Origin: CAYNVS01 sp964400725
GTDB taxonomy: Bacteria > Myxococcota_A > SURF-8 > CAYNVS01
Reading direction: 5' to 3'
NCBI GenBank assembly: GCA_964400725.1
Contig: CAYNVS010000011.1
Span: 33,808 to 97,807 of the forward strand
Length of the DNA stretch: 64,000 nt
The notes below the pieces were generated by a model, which saw only the letters and a program-made list of their open reading frames with translations, did not search any database and was not told the DNA's origin. Position 1 is the first letter of the stretch. Every line of letters starts with the position of its first letter. A program made the translations under genes and the position numbers. Positions 58,446-64,000 of the stretch are shown here, piece after piece.

Positions 58446-59642
58446 TCAGTAAATAAGGCTGTCGCGCCTTATCTCGTCGAAGAGCCGCGCCTCTTCGCCG
58501 GTTTGCCAAAATTCAATCTGGTCTGCGATAGGAACGCCGTCTTCAATCATGCGGCGCAGCCGAGTCGAGCCGATTAGCAGGTCTATCGCAGGTATGTCGT
58601 CCTCAAACTCGTAGGTATGCGAGCGCCACGCGCAGACTTCTGAGCCGTAAAGCCGCCTCGTCTTCATTATGACTTCGGCGAAAAAGGCGATCGACGAGAA
58701 TTCGCGTTCGTTGGTTACGTAAATGTCGAAGCCTCCGCAGAGATTATCGGCATGCTTTCCGAACTTTGGAATAAACCAGCACGGACGAGGGACGCACCCT
58801 TTTAAGGCGACAGAGTCGAGCGCGCTCAGCAGCTTCAACGGGTCTATTTGCGGCGCGCCGAAAGTCTCAAAAGGCCGCGTCGTTCCGCGTCCTTCGCTCA
58901 TCAGCGTTCCTTCTATCAAACAGCCTCCGGGGTAAACCCGCGCGGTTTCGTAAGTAGGCATGTTGGGCGAAGGGGCAACAAAAGGAACGCCGGTTTGCGG
59001 CATTGTCATTCCGCGGCTCCAGCCTTCCATTTTTATTACGCGCAAAAGCTCGTCGGAAAACCCGTTGACGCGCGCGTAGTAGCGAAGCAGTTCGGCCATA
59101 GTCATGGCGTGGCGCGTTCGGCAATACTTAAATGCCCCGACAAACGACTCGAATCCGTCGCGCAGCGCCGGTCCTTCAATCGTAATTCCGTCGAGAGGGT
59201 TGGGGCGGTCGAGAATGTAAAACGGTTTGCCAAGAGACGCGGCGCGCTCGAAACAGAACGCGGCTGTGGCTGCGAAAGTGTAGTAGCGGCTTCCTACGTC
59301 CGCCATGTCGGCGACGACGTAATCGACGCCGGCGAGATTTTCCGGCGAGGGCTTGAGCGACTCTTTCGTCCGTCCGTAAAGGCTTATCACTTCGACGCCG
59401 GCATAAGGGTCTCGGTAACGTCCGTCGCTTCCTACCATGTCTTGCAGGGCGGCTAAAAGCCCGTGCTCAGGCTCGAATACTTTTACAATATTAATATGCT
59501 TGACCGCCGACAACGTTTGAAGAATGTGCGTCATTCCGCCGCTTACGCTGGCGGCGTGGCACAGAACGGCGGCGTTCCCCTGCGGCAGAATCGCGCGTCC
59601 GCCGCGGACTACGACGTCGTTTCCGGTAAGAACTTTCGGCAT
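58446..59642 (-). CDS. namZ: DUF1343 protein, exo-beta-N-acetylmuramidase NamZ type
   Basis: 398 residues. Typical DUF1343 stretches: LPQGNAAVLCHAASV, VKVFEPEHGLLAALQDMVG (EPEHG is a hallmark), DPYAGVEVISLYGRTKESLK, VDYVVADMADVGSRYYTFAA, ILDRPNPLDGITIEGPAL and EGTLMSEGRGTTRPFE. NamZ enzymes remove MurNAc from the non-reducing end of peptidoglycan glycans. The protein starts MPKVLTGNDVVVRGGRAI, with no signal peptide, so it would act in the cytoplasm on imported fragments. One base separates it from pssA, ten from xerC. Confidence 0.88.
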   Translation of the reverse strand: MPKVLTGNDVVVRGGRAILPQGNAAVLCHAASVSGGMTHILQTLSAVKHINIVKVFEPEHGLLAALQDMVGSDGRYRDPYAGVEVISLYGRTKESLKPSPENLAGVDYVVADMADVGSRYYTFAATAAFCFERAASLGKPFYILDRPNPLDGITIEGPALRDGFESFVGAFKYCRTRHAMTMAELLRYYARVNGFSDELLRVIKMEGWSRGMTMPQTGVPFVAPSPNMPTYETARVYPGGCLIEGTLMSEGRGTTRPFETFGAPQIDPLKLLSALDSVALKGCVPRPCWFIPKFGKHADNLCGGFDIYVTNEREFSSIAFFAEVIMKTRRLYGSEVCAWRSHTYEFEDDIPAIDLLIGSTRLRRMIEDGVPIADQIEFWQTGEEARLFDEIRRDSLIY

Positions 59643-59643
59643 A

Positions 59644-60489
59644 TTAATCGCCCGGCTGCGGTTCGCCCTTCTTTATTTCTTCGGCAATTTGCTTTTCGAT
59701 TTTTTCGCGGAAAATTATGCAGTAGCCGAAACCGCCTAGGAGGGAAGCCGAGCCGATGGCGAGCAGCACGTCGGGGCGTTTGCGCAGAATTATAAGAACG
59801 CATATTGCTAAAAAGGTAACGACTTGAAAGGCGTTGAAAGCCTTGCTGCGGCGTTTTGCGACCTTCGGCAGCTTAACGTTCGAGACCATCATAACTGCGA
59901 GAATAATCATTACGTATGGCGAGAACATAATCCACGCCTTGAAGAACGGAATATTAGGCATGTAAAGCAGGCCGGTCAAAATATACGCCGAAAGAAACGA
60001 GCCCGCCGCCGTAGTGGGGAGACCTTTCATAAAAGAGCTGCCGGGAGTAGTCGTTACGTTGAAGCGCGCAAGGCGCAGCGCGGTGGCGAACACGAACAAT
60101 ATTATGCCGACGTAGAAGTAAATCAGGTCTTCGTCCGCTGGAACGAAATCGAGCCTGCGGTCTATCATAAGGCCGTAAACAATGGACGCTGGCGCCACGC
60201 CGAATGCGATGAAGTCGGAGAAAGAATCAAGCTCGACTCCGAAATTGCTCATCGCGTTGAAAAAGCGCGCGCTTGTGCCGTCAAGTTTGTCGAATATCGT
60301 GCAAAGCATCACGAACCACGCGGCGCCGTTATAGGCGGAGAGCGCGCCCGCCGCGTCTTTTGCGTTAAGCCCGCGCATTACCATAAATATCGCCCCCAAA
60401 CCGAACCCTAGGCCGGTGAGCGTAATAAGGTTGGGAATGAGGTATCTTGATTTATCCACCAGTTCCCTGGGCGATTTTGACAACGACAT
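59644..60489 (-). CDS. pssA: CDP-diacylglycerol-serine O-phosphatidyltransferase
   Basis: 281 residues, six to eight membrane helices. The CDP-alcohol phosphotransferase motif D-G-x2-A-R-x8-G-x3-D-x3-D is complete in LDGTSARFFNAMSNFGVELD followed by SFSD. The N-terminus SRYLIPNLITLTGLGFGLGA matches type II PssA. It makes phosphatidylserine, the precursor of phosphatidylethanolamine, at the inner membrane. AAGGAGACCTCA precedes the ATG. No psd gene is adjacent; namZ and the lipase-like hydrolase flank it. Confidence 0.92.
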   Translation of the reverse strand: MSLSKSPRELVDKSRYLIPNLITLTGLGFGLGAIFMVMRGLNAKDAAGALSAYNGAAWFVMLCTIFDKLDGTSARFFNAMSNFGVELDSFSDFIAFGVAPASIVYGLMIDRRLDFVPADEDLIYFYVGIILFVFATALRLARFNVTTTPGSSFMKGLPTTAAGSFLSAYILTGLLYMPNIPFFKAWIMFSPYVMIILAVMMVSNVKLPKVAKRRSKAFNAFQVVTFLAICVLIILRKRPDVLLAIGSASLLGGFGYCIIFREKIEKQIAEEIKKGEPQPGD

Positions 60490-60522
60490 TGAGGTCTCCT
60501 TGAGGGCGTACGCCTTGTTGTT

Positions 60523-61389
60523 TCAGCCCGCCGTGGGATGCGAGTTGAGTTTAATCCATTCGACGAGGTCTTTAATGATTTTTTCCTTGTTGAGCTCCTG
60601 AAAAAGCTCGTGGTAGCAGTGATCGTATATTTTCAGCTCCTTTTCCGGCTTTTTGAGCTTCTCGTAGAAACGGCGGCTCGCCGCCGGATCGACGAGCATG
60701 TCGTCCGCGGCCTGCATTACAAGCATCGGCGCCTTTATGCGGTCAATTTGCTCGAATACTTCCTTTTGGGCTTTAGTAATTTCTACGAACCAGCGGGCGT
60801 TTGCCGTTTTGAAAACCAGCGGGTCGTCGCGGTAGGCGTCCACTACGGCCGCGTCGTGCGTCAAAACGACAGGGTCGATGCCGGAAGGCAGCGATAGCGA
60901 AGGCATAATTTTCGCCGCTATAATCGCTGCGGCTTCTTTCCATGCCGGAACCGGTATGCGCAGCCCTAAAAACGGGCTCGATAAGGCCGCGGCCGAGAAA
61001 TCTTCGGGATAAACTTCCATGTAACGGCAAACTATAAGGCCGCCCATCGAGTGGCCTACCAACGTCCATGGAGCCTCGCTGCGCTGGCCAAGCTTCCACA
61101 TTTTGACGGCGCCGTGAATGTCGGCGAGATAGTCGTTGAACGAATTGATTCCGCCTCTGGGGCCGTCGGAGCGCCCGTGCCCGCGAAGGTCGATTTGAAA
61201 GACGTTAAAGGACGCTGCGCAAAGCTCCTCGACCAGATAATCGTATCGGGCGGAATGGTCTGCGAATCCGTGTATGAATACGATATTTCCTTTAGCGTTT
61301 TTAACCGATGCGCTGTAAAGCCTGAGGTTGAGACCGTCCTGAGTCTTGAAGCTTTCGGATATTTTTTCCATTTTTTTTATTGCGGCCAC
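60523..61389 (-). CDS. Alpha/beta hydrolase, monoacylglycerol lipase-like
   Basis: 288 residues from a GTG after AAGGAGATTAAA. FIHGFADHSARYDYL (oxyanion region), IDLRGHGRSDGPRGG and the nucleophile elbow LVGHSMGGLIVCRYM with the catalytic Ser, then MQAADDMLVD (Asp) and DHCYHELFQE (His) complete the triad. This matches bacterial monoglyceride lipase / lysophospholipase-type serine hydrolases. It precedes pssA by 33 bp, so a role in lipid turnover is plausible. First gene of the leftward run, driven by the promoter at 61438-61466. Confidence 0.9.
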   Translation of the reverse strand: MAAIKKMEKISESFKTQDGLNLRLYSASVKNAKGNIVFIHGFADHSARYDYLVEELCAASFNVFQIDLRGHGRSDGPRGGINSFNDYLADIHGAVKMWKLGQRSEAPWTLVGHSMGGLIVCRYMEVYPEDFSAAALSSPFLGLRIPVPAWKEAAAIIAAKIMPSLSLPSGIDPVVLTHDAAVVDAYRDDPLVFKTANARWFVEITKAQKEVFEQIDRIKAPMLVMQAADDMLVDPAASRRFYEKLKKPEKELKIYDHCYHELFQELNKEKIIKDLVEWIKLNSHPTAG

Positions 61390-61437
61390 TTTAATCTCCT
61401 TAAATAATTACTTCTCTCAATCGCGCGCCAAATAAAA

Positions 61438-61466
61438 AATTTATTACTAAAGCAAAGCCGTGTCAA
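61438..61466 (-). promoter_or_regulatory. Sigma70 promoter for the hydrolase-pssA operon
   Basis: On the minus strand consensus TTGACA (61461-61466) is 17 bases from TAAATT (61438-61443), about 45 bases above the GTG. Confidence 0.7.
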
Positions 61467-61571
61467 TAAAATGAAAAAATCATCGCTTTCGGCTCGACTC
61501 GTCCGGTTGATTATACGGGCGGACAAGCCGCGGCGATTAGCCAACATATTAATATTATTTGACGCGTCGTA

Positions 61572-61600
61572 TTGACAACAAACCGCCGTCAATGTAAATA
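61572..61600 (+). promoter_or_regulatory. Sigma70 promoter for the nucleotidyltransferase operon
   Basis: TTGACA (61572-61577) is 17 bases from TAAATA (61595-61600). The ATG at 61621 follows GCAGGAGGCTTAGT, leaving a very short leader. Confidence 0.65.
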
Positions 61601-61620
61601 CGCATAGCAGGAGGCTTAGT

Positions 61621-62349
61621 ATGAAACCTATAATTTTAGCGGCAGGCGTAGGAAAGAGGCTTCGGCCCTTCACGGACGATAACCCCAAGTGTTTCGTGGA
61701 GCTCAAGGGCAAAATGCTCATCGACCGTTACTTCGAGGTTTTCGCGGACTTCGGGCTGAAGGAGGCGGTCATAGTAGTGGGGCATTGCAAAGATAAAATC
61801 ATGGCGCGCGTGGGGAACGAATACAAAGGCGTAAAGGTTAAATACGTTCATAACGACGAGTTCAACCACGGCAATATTTTAAGCAAATGGCTCGCCCGCG
61901 ACCATTTCGACGACGACGTTTTGTTCATGGACGCCGACGTGGTGTTTCATCCGGCGCTGTTGCGCAAACTTATCGACAGCCCCAATAAAAACTGCTACCT
62001 CCTCGACGCAAGCTACGACAAGTCGGGCGAGGAAATGCTCGTGGCGGCGAAGAACGGCAGAGTGCTGGAAAACGCCCGCAAGCTGTTGAACGACGGTTAC
62101 GACGCCGTGGGCGAAGGAACGGGCTTCTTGAAAATGTGCAAGGAAACCGCGCAAGTTTACGGAAAAATGCTCGACGAAGCCGTAAAGGCCGAACGCATCG
62201 ACGACGAGTACGAGGAAGTTTTAAAAGACTTGCTCAAGGTCGAAGTCTTCGGTTACGAGCCGACGGACGGCATTCCTTGGCGCGAGATAGACTTCCCGCA
62301 GGACATAATCCGCATCGAGAACGAAACGCTGCCGAAAATTCCTTGGTAG
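61621..62349 (+). CDS. Sugar/polyol-phosphate nucleotidyltransferase
   Basis: 242 residues. The nucleotide-binding signature LAAGVGKRLRPFTDDNPKCF and the metal-binding LFMDADVVFHP are those of small NTP_transferase enzymes such as phosphocholine or inositol-1-phosphate cytidylyltransferases. EGTGFLKM and the C-terminal PWREIDFPQDIIR fit the same group. It probably makes a CDP-activated alcohol phosphate. The next gene, 43 bp downstream, encodes a CDP-alcohol phosphotransferase, so the two likely form a pathway to a phospholipid head group or a phosphodiester solute. The alcohol is not known. Confidence 0.85.
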   Translation: MKPIILAAGVGKRLRPFTDDNPKCFVELKGKMLIDRYFEVFADFGLKEAVIVVGHCKDKIMARVGNEYKGVKVKYVHNDEFNHGNILSKWLARDHFDDDVLFMDADVVFHPALLRKLIDSPNKNCYLLDASYDKSGEEMLVAAKNGRVLENARKLLNDGYDAVGEGTGFLKMCKETAQVYGKMLDEAVKAERIDDEYEEVLKDLLKVEVFGYEPTDGIPWREIDFPQDIIRIENETLPKIPW

Positions 62350-62392
62350 CGGCTCATCGCCGCCAATCGCGGCAAAGGCCAGGGCTAAACGC

Positions 62393-63697
62393 ATGAATGA
62401 AAAAACGCTCGGCGCGGTAATAATAGTGGAGAATATATCGCAGGCGCGGCGCAGAGTCGCCGGTCTCATGCTGTATTCCCGGCTCTTCAAACAGCTGAGC
62501 GACTTGAAGCCCGAGCGGATTTACGTAGTGTCAAAAGACGCTCAAGAAGCGGGCGTAATGCACGGCGAGGCGAAAAGCGATCTTCCGCCGCTGCCCATAG
62601 AGCCCATTTTCATAGAGTCGCCCGAACCGGCGAAAGCGGAAATCGAAGGCGCGCCCGCGGGCCGCTGCGCGGTCGCTTCGTCCAACATAGGTTACCGCAA
62701 CGACGTTCTGGCATACGCGCTGAACGTTTCGATAACCGAGAATCTTCCCGTCGCGGTTACGGTTTCAGACGGCGAGAAGGACGGCGAAACCGTGGCGGCG
62801 AAAATCGCCATCGTCGCCGAAGGCGAGGCTTTCAAGCCGGGAGCGCAGCTTAATTCCAGCGGCGCGAAAATACTGCGCCCTTCCGAAAAAGGCTGGTTCG
62901 CGTTTCCTGTAAAAGAATCGTGGGACGCAAACGCCGCGGACGAACTTTATCTGCTTACGGTGCGCAAACCGCTCGATGTTGACGGTATAATTTGCTGGCT
63001 GTTCTCTCGCCGCATAAGCACGTATTGCACAAAATGGATACTTCGCGTTACGCCCTGGGTCAGGCCGTCGCAGGTTACGGTTATCGCGTTTCTACTCGGG
63101 CTGGTCGCCGGAATTTTCGCCGCGATAGGCTCGTACTGGGCGATGCTCGTCGGCGCATTTTTATACCAATGCTCAACCACCTGCGACAACATCGACGGCG
63201 AAATAGCGCGTCTTACGTGGCGCGGCTCGTATCTTGGGCAGTGGCTCGACACGCTAAGCGACGATACGACCAACCTATTCTTTATGACGGGCATGGCCGT
63301 CGGACTTTCCCGCATGAAGCTCGGTCTGGGTTTCCCGTTTGAGAACCCTAATTATTGGATGTTAGGGCTCGCCGGCGTCTTTATGATTTCGGTCTATAAC
63401 TATTTTATATATATTTATTTGCTTAAATACACCGACTCCGGCGACGTATTTCTTTACCGCTGGTTTTTCGACGTTAAAAACGACGCCAAAACCGAGCCCG
63501 ACGCCAAGCCTTCCCACGGGTTTATGTATTACGTAAAATTCATGGGAAGAAGAGACTTCTTCATCTTCGCGTTTTTGTGCCTCGCGGCGGCGAACTACCT
63601 GTTTATCGGCCTTTGGGCCATGGTAATAGCAAGCGCCATTACCTTCATTCTCGTTTTGATACAGGAATTCAAATACAACAAGCATGTACGGAAATAA
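62393..63697 (+). CDS. CDP-alcohol phosphotransferase fused to a degenerate nucleotidyltransferase-like domain
   Basis: 434 residues. The C-terminal half is a membrane-embedded CDP-alcohol phosphotransferase with the full motif in DNIDGEIARLTWRGSYLGQW, then LDTLSDD. Its linker YLLTVRKPLDVDGIICWLFS and RRISTYCTKWILRVTPWVRP resemble the junction in bifunctional inositol-phosphate cytidylyltransferase/di-inositol-phosphate synthases. The first 200 residues are nucleotidyltransferase-like in layout but lack the G-x-G-x-R-x-x-P-x-T-x3-P-K signature, so they are probably inactive; the adjacent gene supplies that activity. Substrate and acceptor unknown. No clear terminator follows. Confidence 0.82.
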   Translation: MNEKTLGAVIIVENISQARRRVAGLMLYSRLFKQLSDLKPERIYVVSKDAQEAGVMHGEAKSDLPPLPIEPIFIESPEPAKAEIEGAPAGRCAVASSNIGYRNDVLAYALNVSITENLPVAVTVSDGEKDGETVAAKIAIVAEGEAFKPGAQLNSSGAKILRPSEKGWFAFPVKESWDANAADELYLLTVRKPLDVDGIICWLFSRRISTYCTKWILRVTPWVRPSQVTVIAFLLGLVAGIFAAIGSYWAMLVGAFLYQCSTTCDNIDGEIARLTWRGSYLGQWLDTLSDDTTNLFFMTGMAVGLSRMKLGLGFPFENPNYWMLGLAGVFMISVYNYFIYIYLLKYTDSGDVFLYRWFFDVKNDAKTEPDAKPSHGFMYYVKFMGRRDFFIFAFLCLAAANYLFIGLWAMVIASAITFILVLIQEFKYNKHVRK

Positions 63698-63896
63698 ACC
63701 CGCGAAACAGCAGCGTATTGTATAAAGATGGTTTCCCCGGCCATAACGGCGCGCATTCGCCGCCCGGCGGGTTTAGAAAAAGGCAAATATTATATTACAA
63801 AGCGTTATTCTTAGCCTAACGAAAAAATAAAAAATAAGAATGCAACATTGATTAAGGCTTGATTACATCATTCGTGAGAAATTTGTTTCCAAGACG

Positions 63897-63925
63897 TTGA
63901 CATTTTGTAAAGGTTTGGTTAAATA
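63897..63925 (+). promoter_or_regulatory. Rightward sigma70-like promoter at the window edge
   Basis: TTGACA (63897-63902) is 17 bases from TAAATA (63920-63925). The -10 is formed by the first units of the TAAA repeat. Confidence 0.5.
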
Positions 63926-63943
63926 AATAAATAAATAAATAAA
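63920..63943 (+). repeat. Tetranucleotide tandem repeat, six copies of TAAA
   Basis: Six perfect TAAA units run from 63920 to 63943. Their overlap with a promoter -10 and the start of the leader is the feature of interest. Confidence 0.9.
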
Positions 63944-64000
63944 TTACTGGATAGTTGTTTAATAGTTTAGTTAATAGGTTAGGCGAGAATAGGCATAACA

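Larger units (their letters stand above)
63698..64000 (+). other. Right-edge intergenic region
   Basis: No gene is supported; an 80-codon frame (63577-63819) mostly overlaps the preceding gene. It holds a GC-rich stretch with weak hairpins (63696-63774), then AT-rich DNA with a promoter (63897-63925) and a TAAA tandem repeat (63920-63943), pointing to a rightward gene beyond the window. Confidence 0.5.

Overview
The window looks like chromosomal DNA from a Gram-negative, probably anaerobic or microaerophilic, deltaproteobacterium/Myxococcota-like organism. This rests on a TonB-dependent receptor, a TonB-like protein, a FadL-like outer-membrane barrel, and about a dozen secreted lipoproteins with the recurring layout lipobox, Cys-rich stretch, Asp/Glu-rich linker, domain. 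Rubredoxin, a multiheme lipoprotein, phosphoketolase and a radical SAM maturase fit low-oxygen metabolism. The lineage is an inference from gene content; there is no rRNA or tRNA gene here to confirm it.

Layout. 1-7.3 kb: a partial lipoprotein (-), then a rightward run of TonB-dependent receptor, aminotransferase and large lipoprotein. 7.4-20.3 kb, all leftward: rubredoxin, a PQQ/Ig-like lipoprotein, a PEP-utilising phosphotransferase of rifampicin-phosphotransferase architecture, a Cys-rich lipoprotein, then an operon of xylulokinase-like kinase, hybrid histidine kinase, an unusually short Rho factor and a GIY-YIG protein. 20.5-28.2 kb, rightward: a seven-PAS hybrid histidine kinase, a tetraheme lipoprotein, an FG-GAP lipoprotein, pyrF and a phosphoesterase. 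28.4-35.9 kb, leftward: FadL-like protein, Cys-rich lipoprotein, a HindIII-type restriction endonuclease and methyltransferase, His-rich lipoprotein, a frameshifted Cdd1-type gene and a TonB-like protein. 36.1-46.9 kb, rightward: DUF302 and OsmC proteins, a DUF1566 lipoprotein, phosphoketolase, an HxsD/HxsB-like peptide-modification pair followed by a metallo-beta-lactamase-fold hydrolase and a YihY protein, and an M74/LysM murein endopeptidase. 46.9-61.4 kb, leftward: the conserved rimP-nusA-ylxR-infB-rbfA-nrnA block, an MFS transporter, a repeat lipoprotein, a PIG-L deacetylase, a tyrosine recombinase, NamZ, PssA and a lipase. 61.6-63.7 kb, rightward: a nucleotidyltransferase and a CDP-alcohol phosphotransferase.

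Best candidates for something new: (1) a stripped-down His-Xaa-Ser-type system, HxsD-like plus HxsB-like, without HxsC or an obvious HxsA; (2) a Rho whose N-terminal RNA-binding domain is replaced by a short basic tail; (3) a HindIII-type restriction-modification pair translationally coupled to a lipoprotein gene, with AAGCTT apparently rare in the window; (4) a stand-alone nucleotidyltransferase beside a CDP-alcohol phosphotransferase that carries its own degenerate nucleotidyltransferase-like domain; (5) a TAAA tandem repeat starting at the -10 of a promoter at the right edge. Two genes are broken or altered: a lipoprotein with an in-frame stop in its signal peptide and a Cdd1 gene with a one-base frameshift.
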